Assembly: GCF_023101765.2 (NCBI RefSeq)
Contig: NC_064229.1
Location: forward strand, 5,398,001-5,462,000
Origin: Spodoptera frugiperda
Taxonomy: Eukaryota; Arthropoda; Insecta; Lepidoptera; Noctuidae
Length of the DNA: 64,000 bases
Direction of reading: 5' to 3'
Shown in pieces: positions 1-11,559 of this stretch; position 1 is the first letter of the stretch, and each line of letters begins with the position of its first letter. Under the pieces are notes generated by a model. It was not told the DNA's origin. It made no database searches and saw only the letters and a list, made by a program, of their open reading frames with translations. Position numbers and translations under genes: made by a program.

Positions 1-1373
1 AAACTTCCAATGAATTCTTTTCGAGTATTAAACTTTTTAAGTTATAAAACTGTATCCTTTAGTAAATGTATTTCCCGAGTTTTTTATATGTATAGGATTA
101 GGATTCCGATATATTTTATAGCAATAAAATATTAATCAAATGAAGGAATGGTGACCCAGATTACACGGTCTATAGAAAAAATTAATTTAAAAATGTGACA
201 CGAAACGAAACTCTAGGTTCAATTTTTAAAATTTACGTTCTATTTAAAAAAAAGGTTTAATTGTAGGTAGCCTTTAGTATCGTATCTACTTTTAAGAGTA
301 TTACTAAAAATATAGTACAGATATCAAGCAACAATATCGCATGTTCAAGCTAAATATTACATTAAACGTGGCTATAAACACCTTATTAAATTGGCAATTA
401 ACACCCAGAAACTAGTACCTATAAACAAGCATTATAGTCCAGAAATTATCACTTGTCCTGTTTCTGAAGACCTACATTAAGATTCACGTAACAAAGTGCA
501 CAGTAAATAGGTTTTTTATTGGTAATATAAAGTGTTAATCGACTTGTCCAGTCTCTGGGTGGTAATTAATGTGACAGACTGATGCATTAATACGTTAACG
601 CACAGCAACAAACTGCTGTGATTTATTGCAAGCCATTATGCACTAGATGGTACGGCTAATGCAAGTTAAGTCATCGCCAATGAATTTTAGGAGCGTAAAA
701 ATGTTTAGTATCATAGTAAGTAACAAAAAAGCATATCTGAGTTTTAATGTTTAAAATTGTTTATGTATATTGACTGTAATCTTTTTCAGTATTAAGATAT
801 TCTGCTCGAAATAACAGGTGGCTTTCAATATTGTATTTTTAACATATTTTAAACACAGTAAACTAAATACATGTTCACTGCTTACTTTTTTATATCTGCT
901 TAATTTTAGCAATGCACTGCAATTTCACATTAATTGTATAACCAGCAATACAAACAATATTCGTAAACTGCCTTGACCGTCTTTAAAACACTATAATAAA
1001 TTATATAATACTTACCTACAAAAAACTGTATCTCACATACCAAAAATATTTCATATTATTATGTAGTAATTTCACGTAAATAAAACAAACTGACCAATAA
1101 AATGTGTCCATATTTTCACTTAATACCGAATTACACATCAATTTGACTTGTGTGTGTAACGGTTTTCGCTCAACGCGATTTCGAAAATGGCGGATTCGAA
1201 AAACTCAAAGAGGATGAATTATCTAAGCAGCTTAACTCGACAGCCTTGGCACTATTCTGGAAAAAGCCAACCGAAATAAAGTTGGTAATTAATTGAAGTG
1301 AAAACACTGCAAAGCTGGGGTTTTCCTCCAGAGTTTTACGTTACATTTTCAGAAATGGTGCAATGTTTTATCA
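1..1373. other. AT-rich stretch without an evident gene
   Basis: No reading frame or recognised repeat could be supported here apart from the weak short ORF at 1187. The sequence is strongly AT-rich and reads as ordinary intergenic or intronic insect DNA. Confidence 0.5.
1187..1279 (+). CDS. 30-codon micro-ORF behind a TTCGAA-containing leader (weak)
   Basis: An ATG at 1187 opens 30 codons (beginning MADSKNSKRMNYLSSLTRQP) and stops at TAA 1277-1279. The leader CGATTTCGAAA and the codons that follow contain the same TTCGAA word that precedes the first exons at 4074, 5035 and 12760. I see no signal peptide, no domain and no good splice donor inside it. It may be chance, or a minus-strand regulatory region that happens to be open. 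Function is unknown. Confidence 0.12.
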   Translation: MADSKNSKRMNYLSSLTRQPWHYSGKSQPK

Positions 1374-1542
1374 CACTAATATTATAAATGTAAAAGTTTG
1401 TTTATTTGGATATTTGGCCGTCAATTGCGCTAAATCTACTGAACGGATTTTTATGACATTTGGTATAAAGACAGAGTATGAGCTACTTAGATGATACGAT
1501 ACTTTTTACCCTACGGAAATGCGGGCGAAGCCTCTGGCTAGT
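1374..1542 (+). mobile_element. L1p: Lep1/Helitron-like nonautonomous copy
   Basis: It begins ACTAATATTATAAATG, contains the CTGAACGGATTTTTATGACA core, and ends GGGCGAAGCCTCTGGCTAGT. This layout is common across Lepidoptera, and the CTAG end fits a Helitron 3' end. It encodes no protein. Confidence 0.6.
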
Positions 1543-2398
1543 ATTTCATAAAAATATGACTAATTTACTGCTATGTATGTTTGTTAAGTTACTAAACTCG
1601 GTGTGCTGAATCAAACCTGTTGTTGGTTTTGGATGTAAAATATTCAACAATAGCTGAAATTGGAGACATTGTCTCGATATTATGAATGTTATGTATGTGT
1701 ATCTAATTTTATTCTACGATTGCCCGCGACTTCGTTCGCGTGGAATAGTGACTTCCGGCAAATTTTTGGTTTTAACCACATAGTTCCCGATCTCGCGGGA
1801 TCTTTTCAAAAATGAGATGGGGAAGATATTCCAGGGAACTCTTCAAAAATCAACATAATGAGCTCTGCGTTTGAATTTAATAGATGTATACTCACTTAGG
1901 GCATTGAAAAAATAGTTTAAAAACGGACTTAAACTAACTTAAAACTAAAGAAAGCTACGAATTACGAATTTATAACAATTAAAAATAAAACTATATTACA
2001 ACCTATCCTTTATGCTATAATAACCAAGCTTAAACTAAATAATTTAAAAGAAACGACTTAAATCTAATCTAATTAAAAAAAAATTTAGACTTACAATTTT
2101 ATTAAAAAAACTAACTACAGTAACTACTAATAATCGATATCAAACTAAACCTACGTTAAATAGTTTAACCAAAAAACCAGGAAAACCCAACAAATAAACT
2201 TATTAATTGACAAATACAACGAAACCAATTAACAACCACTACAGACAAATAATCATACGACTGATAATACACTTTTTCTACGATAGTACCGAAGCGCTCG
2301 GCCGATACCCAACCAAATGAATGTAACGAAACCATAGCGCGATCTATTTCGATCCCAACGCCATCTATCGAGGATAAAGACAACTTGGATTATTTATT

Positions 2399-2696
2399 TA
2401 TACTCCGTTCGGGCATTTTCTTTGTACTAAAAGTTTAATTATATTGATATTATTTTTTTCATACCTTTTTACTATTTATTTACTTTTTTCGATGAATTAA
2501 AACAATAACATGAACCGAAGTCGTGTAACGATCGACATAGAATTATCTATACTCCGTTAGAGCATTTTCTTTGTACTAAATGTTTTATTATATTGATATT
2601 ATTTTTTTCATACCTTTTTACTATTTATTTACTTTTTTTCGATAAATTAAAACAATAACATGAACCGAAGTCGTGTAACGATCGACATAGAATTAT
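2399..2696 (+). repeat. Internal 149 bp tandem duplication
   Basis: Two adjacent units both run from TATACTCCGTT through GTGTAACGATCGACATAGAA. The same doublet is in the second copy of the host element (16.37-16.67 kb), so the duplication predates dispersal. Confidence 0.8.
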
Positions 2697-3001
2697 TTAT
2701 AAATAATTTATTTCTTATTTTTATTTTTTGATTTTTGAAATAAAAATATATCTATGTCCTTTCTAAGGTTCTAAACTATATCTGTACCAAATTTCAACCA
2801 AATCCGTCAAATAGTTGCGGAGATTAATGGTATAAGCATAGAATGTTCGACGTGATTCTTTAATTTGACATAACTTTTTTATTTATGAACCGATTGACAT
2901 GAAACAAACACTAAATGTAAATTTAAGCATCCCACAATATATTCGTGAAAACCGCATCCAACTCGGATCAGCCGTTTCTGAGATTAGCGCGCACAGACGA
3001 A

Positions 3002-3041
3002 CAGACAAACAGACAAACAGACAAACAGACAAACAGACAAA
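3002..3041 (+). repeat. (CAGACAAA)5 microsatellite
   Basis: Five 8-bp units inside the dispersed repeat. The sister copy at 16970 has about twelve, so the array length has changed since the two copies separated. Confidence 0.9.
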
Positions 3042-3160
3042 AAAAAAGTTAATTACATTTTTGGGTTCGACATCGACATAACAATAACCCCTGCTATTTT
3101 TTTTATTTTTATTTTCAATGTACAGACAGCACTTTTCTACGATTTTATTATATGTATAGA

Positions 3161-3890
3161 TGATAGTATTCATAATGAAATTTCTAGATAAAATACATAC
3201 ACAATGTTCAAGAGTCATTTTGGTAAAAAAATATCCAAAGCAAAATCCGCTGTATGCTGTAGTGCTGAAGAGCATTTATCATGCAGCAAGTTACACTGGG
3301 GTGCAATATTTCCAGCCCCTGTCACAAAGAATGAACGTGTAGAAAACTATGATTCATGCTGTTTCTCATTTTATTTTGAAATTGGTTTGCAACGAAATGT
3401 GTTGGTTGCTTTGAAAATTTGATATTTTTTCTAGTTACTTTTAACATAGTTAACGTGTTAATAAGAGAGTCTGTGAAAAATTTCATATGCATTAGATTTG
3501 AATGAATTAGTACAAGAAATATAATAATAATAATTGTCCTTTTTTCTTTTTTATTTTGTTCGAAATCCGTCTCTTCGTCATTCATCAGTTCGCTCTCGGT
3601 TCGGTCAATTTAAATGGGTTAACGATTGGATATTTGATGAAGCAATTACCACAAACAACTCCCCTATAAAATTAATTGAATTTATGTCAGAAATGCAATG
3701 AAAATCCTTTTAAAAGATCGTTTTTTCAATTGGACAGGTCACACTGATAATTAATTAAATTGATTGAAACAAAAAGTTCAATGGTTTTAACGAAATTAAA
3801 ATTACGTTTTTATTTTTCATAACGTTGTCTTTGTACGAGTGAATCGTTAGGTGACCAAAAAGAGAAAGAATTTCGAAAATCTCCACTCAC
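3161..3890. other. No gene seen; candidate search area for exon 2 of the minus-strand genes
   Basis: This is unique-looking AT-rich sequence between the dispersed repeat and the exon ending at 3891. I could not find a convincing minus-strand acceptor followed by an open frame in phase 1. Confidence 0.35.
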
Positions 3891-4074
3891 CTGGGCTCAA
3901 AGAATACGAAAACTTCTTCAAGAAATTCGTTAATTTGACACTAGCAATGATAAACGGGAACCCTACCAACTGCACTGGTAATTCAAAATTACTTTCTTGA
4001 CTTAAAACGTGTCCACAAAAATCAACTAGAATAGTTGTTAACAAAAATATAAACAAGAACCTATTGCACTTCAT
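3891..4074 (-). CDS. First coding exon of a small secreted/membrane protein (paralogue A)
   Basis: The ATG at 4074 opens 61 codons plus one base and ends at a strong donor (CCAG|GTGAGTGG), giving a phase-1 exon. Residues 1-25 (MKCNRFLFIFLLTTILVDFC...) look like a signal peptide. The rest contains FELPVQLVGFPFI, then a hydrophobic-basic stretch ending SYSLSP. The second half matches the exon at 4849-5035 closely (about 26 of 35 residues), while the signal peptides differ. That pattern suggests selection on the mature part. An in-frame upstream extension with no ATG is leader sequence, so 4074 is the preferred start. A TTCGAA-rich element lies just upstream. The downstream exons were not found. 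I do not recognise the family. Confidence 0.55.
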
Positions 4075-4120
4075 TTTCGAAACAAAATTTAAAACACAAT
4101 GGCTACGTTCGCGCCAAGAC

Positions 4121-4160
4121 GGCAAAACGTCAAAATTTCGAATTTCGAATGTCACAGAGT
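4121..4160 (-). promoter_or_regulatory. Duplicated TTCGAA promoter-proximal motif of paralogue A
   Basis: Read on the minus strand it is GACATTCGAAATTCGAAATT followed by TTGACGTTTTGCC, about 50-85 bases before the ATG at 4074. A related string, TTCGAAATTTGAAACGT, precedes the paralogue at 5035. Shared position and sequence suggest a common control element. The binding factor is unknown. Confidence 0.4.
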
Positions 4161-4289
4161 ATCGCGCGCGGTATCCGCGGTCTATGGGTATAATCAACTG
4201 GCCAGTACTACGGTTAAGATCGCACTGCAAAAGCTCTGAGTACGTGAGAAGGAACGCAGACACGTTCTCTTTGGTTTACTTTATGTAAT

Positions 4290-4848
4290 GATTTTGTAGG
4301 TCAATCAATCTTAACTCACCGTAAAGTAATCGCTTTATTATGCGTATTACGGAAATATATTTTTTTATGATCATTATTATAACACTAAGCATTGACATTT
4401 TACTAGAGATGAGTCGTTGTGACCTACTTATTTATTTGAAATTAAGTGCAACGGAGGAAGTGCAATTACCTACTATGATTTAATGTACAAAGTCGATTGA
4501 AAAGGTTAGTAGGTACAATATGTAATGTAATGACACCACATTACATTAATAATTTAAAATCATAGTTTAATTTGTTTAGCTTTAATATGAATTTAAGTGT
4601 AAAAATAACTGCTCCTAATTAATATTGCCTTTCAAACCAATGAAAGTAGCACAGACGAATTATAATACGAAGCAGCTAAACAACCTTTGCGTAAGTATTA
4701 ATTCATTATTCATAAACTTTATTAAAACCTTCAAAATAATGTTTATCCATCGTAAAGATGGCTATACACAACGAAGTATAAAGTTACAAAATTTTACGTA
4801 AAATAAAAATAATTATTAACAAAAACTTATACAACAAAATATAATTAC
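4290..4848. other. Spacer between the two paralogous first exons
   Basis: About 560 AT-rich bases with no convincing coding exon on either strand. If paralogue B is a complete gene its second exon should lie here. Its apparent absence allows the alternative that both exons are alternative starts of one gene. Confidence 0.35.
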
Positions 4849-5035
4849 CTGGATTTAAAGCATACGAGAGTTTCTTCACGAAATTGGTTAAACGCACAGC
4901 TACAATGATGAAAGGGAACCCAACCAACTGCACTGGCAATTCAAACGAGGTCTCCTGAGTCGACCCTTCCATTAAGATGTCAAACATCAGGAAAGACAAA
5001 AGAGTCCCAATATAACACACTTTCGTTAACTCCAT
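4849..5035 (-). CDS. First coding exon of a small secreted/membrane protein (paralogue B)
   Basis: The ATG at 5035 opens 62 codons plus one base and ends at a donor (CCAG|GTAATT), phase 1 as in paralogue A. Residues 1-24 form a signal peptide (MELTKVCYIGTLLSFLMFDI...). Residues 30-62 contain FELPVQLVGFPFI and LTNFVKKLSYALNP. Differences from paralogue A in the second half are mostly conservative (K/R, L/V, S/A). The hydrophobic middle could be a membrane helix or an amphipathic peptide. The TTCGAA-type element at 5049-5075 lies close to the start, so the 5' leader would be short. No known domain is recognised, and exon 2 was not located. Confidence 0.6.
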
Positions 5036-5048
5036 TATTGTCTATAGC

Positions 5049-5075
5049 ACGTTTCAAATTTCGAACGACAACTGT
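5049..5075 (-). promoter_or_regulatory. TTCGAA promoter-proximal motif of paralogue B
   Basis: Minus-strand reading GTTGTCGTTCGAAATTTGAA followed by ACGTG, ending 14 bases before the ATG at 5035. It shares TTCGAAATTT and an ACGT end with the element of paralogue A. Confidence 0.35.
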
Positions 5076-5761
5076 CTTTTTAAAAATCGATTTCACTCAC
5101 GAATAATCGATAGAGGTTTTATTAAACCAATTAACACAATTATTTTTTATAGTCTATGTATTGTATTGTATAACGCGCCGACCTTTGGTGGATTACTGAT
5201 CATAACTGACCGACCTTACCGTGTCCAGCCAACCTGGTGGTGTTACTATTTCGTAACTAATAACGAATGCAGTCGCATTACTAATTCGTTCATAGTCCTT
5301 TAATGGCAACTGCAGATTAACTAGTTTCGAACATTTCGTAAAACATATGCTATTAATGCTAATACTCCAAAACTTGTTTTTTTTTAATTAACATTTAATT
5401 GAATGTCATTTGGAACAGAATTAATGCCATAAAGATTTTACGATATTGAAAAGTAACTAGTACATTTTATATGGACAGAATTATGCCATAAATCAAGTTC
5501 AAGCTAGAGTTATTGATATTAAAGCGATGAATAATATTTACATTTGAATAAAACTCTCGTGGCAATGTATCATTTTGTAGAGACGTGCGTATATTTTATT
5601 TACGTCCGTTGCCAATCTTGTTGCAATCTCATGAGTTACCTAAAACTGCCTTGGATTCAAACAATCAAAACACTTGAGCAATATGTTTTGCGAAATTTAG
5701 TATGCTACGACACTGCGTGTTTATAAATTGAGAGAAACTGACGACTTTGGTAAGAAATTTT

Positions 5762-6002
5762 AATTCAATGTCCATATATAGAATCAATGCCAGACAGATT
5801 AGATATAAAACGATATAGTCGAATTCAATAACTTACATCTCGCAATTTCAACAATAGAATCAATAAAACATTAAAAACTTTTGAATTTAATATCCATAAT
5901 TGACAGCAATACAGATTAGCTACAAAACGATACAATCTAACTCTAATAACTTATATTTTACAATTTCAACAATAATATCAATAAAACATTAAAAACTTTT
6001 TG
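5762..6002 (+). repeat. Diverged tandem duplication of about 120 bp
   Basis: Two adjacent units each end CAATAAAACATTAAAAACTT. Both carry an ACAGATTAG...ACAAAACGATA core. The units differ at many positions, so the duplication is not recent. Confidence 0.7.
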
Positions 6003-6067
6003 CAAATTAATAAAACACTGGCCATCTACAACAAAAAAAAACCAAACGCAGTGTTGCAACATAACGA

Positions 6068-6096
6068 ACGTCAAATTTGAAAAATCGAATGTCTTT
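6068..6096 (-). promoter_or_regulatory. Orphan TTCGA/TTTGACGTT motif
   Basis: Minus-strand reading GACATTCGATTTTTCAAATT followed by TGACGTTCG resembles the elements upstream of paralogues A and B. Just downstream on the minus strand an ATG opens only 18 codons, rich in Phe, Cys and Trp, before a stop. This could be a decayed third paralogue, but that is speculation. Confidence 0.2.
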
Positions 6097-6969
6097 TTTT
6101 CTTCAAGTTGCAGCTACTGACACAGATAACGTATTGCACCTGTTTCTAGAAGTAAAGATCGAAAGTGGTCGATGCACGCACGTTTAATTTTACGTTCAAC
6201 GATACGTCATTGACTTAACCGCGCGGGAATCACACTAAAACTGCTGTATGACAAGATAGATCTTGGCTCAACCCCTCCCGGCATGCCTACACTTAATAGC
6301 TTTTAACATTATGCAATGGAACGTACTTGAAAGGAATGAAGGTTGATAAAATTGCACGATTAGGTCTAAATACAAGTTTGGAATTACTCGTTTCTAAGTC
6401 CGGTAGCTCTGTTGCAAGAAATATATACGGTTTGGATTTTGTTTGAAACTTTACTGTTTTTTATTATAATAGGTTTTATTAACCCTATTTCAAATAGCTT
6501 GACATAAAAAGGCTTATTTAACAGAATAGTGTGTACACATTTGTGAAAAATGTTGAAGCTAAAGTTGACTTTATAATCCAGCACAAATCTTCTATGTCGT
6601 ACTTAATTCCTAACTAAATTGAGTATAAACACCTACAATAAAAATATATCCAAACTTTAGAGAACAGTTATTCAAATCATAAATGAATAAATGACGAAAA
6701 TATCTTCACATATTTGCTTAGGACTACAAAATCTCACCTCTGGCGAGCCGAAAATAGGTCTTTGAATAACGATTACAATATTTGCGTAACTCTCTCAAAC
6801 GTTGTATTATTGTATTCAGAATTTTGAATACAATGAGGTGTAAATATCAAGTCCTGTTTGCATAGTCAGTTATGCAGGCGTTGGCATTACAAAATATGAA
6901 GTCAGTTTTCCTATATTAGTATTGTATATTTTTTTTGTTTATCCAATATGTTCGATTGCATAGTGAAAA

Positions 6970-7122
6970 ATGTAGTGGTGATTGATTGCTCAAGCCTTCT
7001 CCATGCGAGATGAGGCCTATGGTCAGAAATGGCCACTGAACGGATTATGTGTGAGCTGACTTGGGTGATGGGATACTTTTTATCCCACAAGAACGCGGGC
7101 AAAGCCGCTGGCAGAAGCTAGT
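6970..7122 (+). mobile_element. S5 3' fragment joined to an L1p 3' fragment
   Basis: 6970-7038 matches the S5 tail (CTCAAGCCTTCTCCATGCGA ... GGCCACT). 7048-7122 matches the L1p right end (GGGATACTTTTTATCCCAC ... GGCAGAAGCTAGT). The two 3' ends abut in the same orientation. Confidence 0.55.
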
Positions 7123-8127
7123 TTAAACAAAATAAGAATTTAACCTCATTGTAGAATAAGGTATATTAACAATACCTTACTTTACCTAACCTTACTTTGC
7201 ACCAAAAACTGCATCGAAAAATCTTTCTCACACAACTAACAAAGCTCAATAAAAGTCGGTAACATTTTATTCTGGCACAATGGTCCGCCACTGAACCGCG
7301 TATAGATTTCACGCCGAACTGAAGCCAAAAATACACCAGACCAGATACTAAGCCTGATTTCACGAAGGCACAGTTTCATGAGAGACTCATGAAATTCAAT
7401 TTATTCAGCTTTGACGGGCTGCCGGTGTGGATTTCAGAAATAGAACGTATAATGGGATAAAAAATGTTTGATTTTTAAATTCAAATGGATTTGAGGTTTT
7501 TCTGGAGTGTCAACATTTGATATGGGTTGTGTGTGATTTACATAAAACTCGTCGGATTGTATTATTGGTATTAATATCGGTTGAAAACGATTGCGAAATG
7601 GTCTACATGAAAAAATGTTGATTGTTATTTTTAGACTTGATACCTAATGAAGTCTTTGACTAAACTGAATACTATGGAAAAAATAATTCCTTGTGATCTG
7701 TGATGTAAAATTCTTGGTATAACGTAGATTATTCTACATCTGTGCTGCCTAAATAATTCTCTGCCAATTTTTATTAAACCCTGATAGACTTAAACATCTT
7801 CACAATTGTATGCTTCAAAAGAATAGACTAACTATAAATATAAAATAATATCGAAATGACGGCTCTATGACCTTGACTGGTTCGCCTCGACATTTCGTCA
7901 TTTTCGCAAGTTGTGACATATTACATAACAAGACTGGGCTACTTGCTACTCGCCAAACGGCGTCGGCAGACATGTCCACCACCTGGGCACTAGTTACGTC
8001 ACTAATATCTGACTAGCATACTAATCATAGTCATAACTGTCTTGTGCTCGTCTAAAGTTTAGTGGAGCAATTTTTTTATAATTACTTATATAAAATGACT
8101 TAACTTCCTATAACTGATCAAGCTAAT

Positions 8128-8220
8128 ATTATAAATATCAAAGTTTGTTTGTGTGGATGTTTCGATGTTTGTCTGTCAATCACGTTGAAAGTGCTGAACA
8201 GATTTGGATGAAATTGATCT
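8128..8220 (+). mobile_element. L1p 5' fragment
   Basis: Begins CTAATATTATAAATATCAAA and breaks off after TTTGGATGAAATTGATCT. The 3' half is missing, and an inverted S5 copy starts a few bases later. Confidence 0.55.
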
Positions 8221-8227
8221 TCTAAAT

Positions 8228-8432
8228 TACCTAAGATTATCATCATCATCATCATTATCAACAGCCTGTAAGTTGCCACTGCTGACCAAAGGCCTCTTCT
8301 CGCATGGAAAAGGTTTGAGCATTAATCACCACGCTTGCTCAATGCGGGTTAGCGATTTAAAACTTATAATTAGAAATTATAAAGCCTAGGTTTTCTCACG
8401 ATGTTTTCCAACATCGTTTGTCAGGGGTGTCT
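8228..8432 (-). mobile_element. S5 SINE copy, 3' two-thirds
   Basis: Starts with the (ATC)n tail and reads AAAGGCCTCTTCTCGCATGG on the plus strand, through the AACATCGTTTGTCAG region. The tRNA-like head is absent. Confidence 0.65.
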
Positions 8433-8730
8433 AAATAAATTTTAATCTGCAATATCAAATGTAAACAGGATACTTTCAAACATCCCATTAAATCCGTAAT
8501 CTCCACATGTTACTGAAAGCTCTAATATCCAAGTTAAACTCGTACGTCCTCGTAAATTGTGCGATTAACTCTCAAATTGAATCTGTATGTGTGAAGATTA
8601 GGAGAGTTTTAAACCTATTATACTTATGTCTGTTCATTTATTTGATTAAAAAGGAAATGCGTTGTCATTTTTAAGCCGTCATGTTTATAAGGTTATTTAT
8701 TTTTAGTAAAGTGATTCTAGTCTATCAAAC

Positions 8731-8885
8731 ACCGGAGCAGCGGACTGCCTAGCGGGTTACTGGGACTTCGGCTCGAAAAGCAGGAGTAGGAACGGGCTGG
8801 ATTTTAGTCGGTAAGAGTCTGACATCCCCCTCTCACCTCGACCAAGGCGGGAGAAGGCATTGTATGATTTTCCCCTCTCAAAAAG
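8731..8885 (-). mobile_element. S3 repeat copy
   Basis: Contains GGCTCGAAAAGCAGGAGTAG, AGAGTCTGACATCCCCCTCT and an A-rich end. It has the near-full S3 layout in the inverse orientation. Confidence 0.7.
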
Positions 8886-9301
8886 TCTATCAAACAGATT
8901 TCCATACTTCTATTCAAGAGACAACAGGCCTTAACTTGGTTAGACTCAGAGTTTGATATTAGATCCTTGCATGGCAGGGTGTTTGGAGATATCAATCTGG
9001 AACAAGTTAATCAGAGAGTGCTGCTGTCTGGCCCTCTGTCAAATTTGACCTTTCTCAGTCCGCTCTGACGACTACTCCGGAAATAGAAGAGATTATGACA
9101 AAATGTATCTGCTACCAATTTTGCAACCATAACACAAAAACCCAAAGAAAAAGCGCTTAATTAAAAAATATACAACTGCTCATTACCATAAGAGTGAAAA
9201 CGACAATGGCCCTACATCGCGCAAGTGGGCGATGATGGCATGATACCGCATCTTCTCAAGCTCAAGTGACAAAAGGAAAGGGAGGTAAGTACGCCATTAC
9301 G

Positions 9302-9382
9302 TGACGTCACTCCTATTATTCCGCGCATATGAACACGTGGCTGCACATCAAGTTATATAAACCAGTATAAAGTGACCGTTTA
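9302..9382 (+). promoter_or_regulatory. Candidate TATA/initiator promoter with CRE and E-box
   Basis: A perfect CRE palindrome (TGACGTCA, 9302-9309), an E-box core CACGTG near 9335, TATATAA at 9354-9360 and an initiator-like TTAGTCT with A at 9382, about 28 bases after the TATA. The order and spacing fit an RNA polymerase II core promoter firing rightwards. The sequence beyond has only short ORFs, and a GGAG|GTAATT donor occurs near 9500, so a noncoding first exon is possible. Confidence 0.4.
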
Positions 9383-9719
9383 GTCTGTACAAAGTTCATA
9401 CAAAGCGAGGTCATGATAAACTGGTTATGTACAGCATGATGTGCAGTGTATACTACGATAAAAACATGTTATCCTAGTCTTCAGTTTAGTAGGGCAGGAG
9501 GTAATTATTACATGAATAAATAAAGAGGTCGCCTTAGTTTCCATGTTTTGTTTGTGACGAGGGGCTTTGTAATTTAGGAGTCATGTTTTAGGTGTGAATT
9601 GGAAATTCTTGGCCTTATTATGTATTTTTTTACATTATTTCAGTATGTATTATGTTTAGTCAGGTATTTACTGGAAAACACAAATTAATTATTTAATTTC
9701 TAAGAAGTACACAGTCTAA

Positions 9720-9875
9720 ACTAGTTTCTGTCAGCGGCTTCGCCCGCTGTTCCGAGGGATAAAAAGTGTCCTATGTGTTATAATCATAACCTACCCCTGT
9801 ACCAAATTTCATCCCGATTCCTTCAGCCATTTGACGTGTTTGAGTAACAAACATACACATTTATAATATTAGTAA
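9720..9875 (-). mobile_element. L1p copy
   Basis: Inverse orientation, from ACTAGTTTCTGTCAGCGGCT through GGGATAAAAAGTGTCCTATG to ATTTATAATATTAGTA. It appears nearly complete. Confidence 0.6.
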
Positions 9876-9879
9876 AAGT

Positions 9880-10660
9880 ACCACAATACTCTTAATTATG
9901 TAGACCATAAGATCTACTATTTTTCAACTCTACGTCAAATCCTACATCCAATAGTGAACAGAAACGAATCTAAAGATGATAAAATCAAAGTATCTACTTA
10001 GCTCAAAATGAAGAAATTAAACATTTGAACTACATTAACTACAAATAAAGATCATCTTGTAAATCTCATCTACTAAGTAAAGTAGCAACAAAATGAGACA
10101 AATCAGTGTTTCTTATTTCCACAATGTTTACGTTCCGTTACACGTGAGTCCGAATACCCATAACAATCCGTTACACGACACCCGCGGGAATCTTGCAATA
10201 CATTTTGTTTCTAACTCCCTACACTAGGGATTACTGACCAAGATAAAGTTAAAGTATTAAATAAAAAAAAACAAAGCTTTAAGATTCTTTAAAAAATAAC
10301 TTATTAAGTAGGTATGTACTATAATAGACCTTATTATAACGCAATAAAGACGCGGTTTACGCATAAAGCCGTTAAAAAAACATGGCTGCCGTGTTCTTTT
10401 TATAAAAATGAGCGGGAATTATTTGACAGGTTTAGGCCGTGTAATGTCTTTGTCGTTGTTGTTCTAGGTTATTTTTTTTTCTTTTCCCACATCTTGTTAA
10501 GTAGGTAAAATTACTTTTACGCAAAACCTAAACTAATTATAAGATGATATATGGAATCGCTAATAATTTAGATGAAAAGATTTAATTGTTTACTTTGTGT
10601 GTACTGGACCATTTTGAAGTATTTTATTAGGTATAATAATTTTAAGGAGAAAAAATTAGC
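9880..10660. other. No gene seen
   Basis: AT-rich sequence. The 64-residue frame at 10314 is dominated by lysine, tyrosine and a poly-T run and has no recognisable domain. Confidence 0.4.
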
Positions 10661-10732
10661 TAATGACTTCTCTTGCCTTGGGCGAGGTGAGAGGAAGTGT
10701 CAGATTCTAACTGACTAAAAACAGCCCCGACA
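10661..10732 (+). mobile_element. S3 fragment
   Basis: Carries AATGACTTCTCTTGCCTTGG and AGTGTCAGATTCTAACTGAC. The second half of the repeat is missing. Confidence 0.6.
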
Positions 10733-11439
10733 AGCCATTTTGAAGTCTAAGCGTCTGTTTCACCACTTTCATATAAATTCCCGTTAAACTTATGTGGCAG
10801 ATGGTTCATACAAATTACTTCGTTAATTGGACACATTGCGGCTATCCGGACTTTGCAAAACAAACCCTAAATCTGTCATAGATGTTTCTTTTATTTTACA
10901 GAAATATATTAAATTCATTTGATAAAAAGAAATCTAAAACTCTTCTTTTCCGATATATTTCAAACTTATTTTCTATTCAAATAACTATTATATCTCAAGC
11001 AAGGTTCAACACTCTCCTATGACCACAACAACCGAAGTAGATAATCTTGTGTATCGAATTCAAAAACACACCTACAACAATAACAAACGCCTTCCGAAGA
11101 TTCCGGAAGAAAATAAAGAAAAATGTCGTAGGCTTTGTTCACTTTCATTTATATACTAAATTGCTGATATTAATCTCAATTGCCCTCACCAGAACTGTGT
11201 GTAACCATATTTTATAATGTACGTGTATATTGTGCTAACTACCTGATTCCATTGTACCCTAAGTATGGTTGATAGTTTAATACACTATTTTAACAAAGGG
11301 TCTTAGGAACTGAGACCTAAGAGAATATTAAATGTAATGGATCCTATAAGACATAACTTACAAGGCAGAAGATTACACGTGTAACTTTAAAAAGATAATT
11401 AAACATATTTTATTTCTATAAGGATACTTTTTTGAGTCA

Positions 11440-11556
11440 TCAAAATCATCCAATGACACTTCTCAAGCCATGGGTAAGGCGAGTGGGAGTGTCAGACTCT
11501 TACTGACTAAAACCACCCCGTCCCTATTCCTGCTTTTCGAGCCGGAGCCCCAGTAA
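11440..11556 (+). mobile_element. S3 copy
   Basis: Carries ATCATCCAATGACACTTCTC, AGTGTCAGACTCTTACTGAC and TGCTTTTCGAGCCGGAGCCC. Confidence 0.7.
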
Positions 11557-11559
11557 CTT

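Larger units (their letters stand above)
1721..3160 (+). mobile_element. 1.44 kb dispersed repeat, copy 1 (pair with 15667-17184)
   Basis: It is nearly identical to 15667-17184 from TGCCCGCGACTTCGTTCGCG to TATGTATAGA, and the flanks differ abruptly, so it is a transposed unit and not a segmental duplication. Inside, 2399-2547 and 2548-2696 are two tandem copies of a 149 bp unit. Near the right end lie an (CAGACAAA)n array and a TTCGACATCGACATAACA tail. No intact transposase or reverse transcriptase frame is present, and the ORFs over it are low-complexity shadows. The superfamily is unresolved; it lacks obvious terminal inverted repeats. Confidence 0.75.

Noticed and set aside
2883..3275. 130-codon minus ORF with Phe-Val-Cys-Leu-Ser repeats
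   Set aside because: It is the reverse translation of the CAGACAAA array inside the dispersed repeat.
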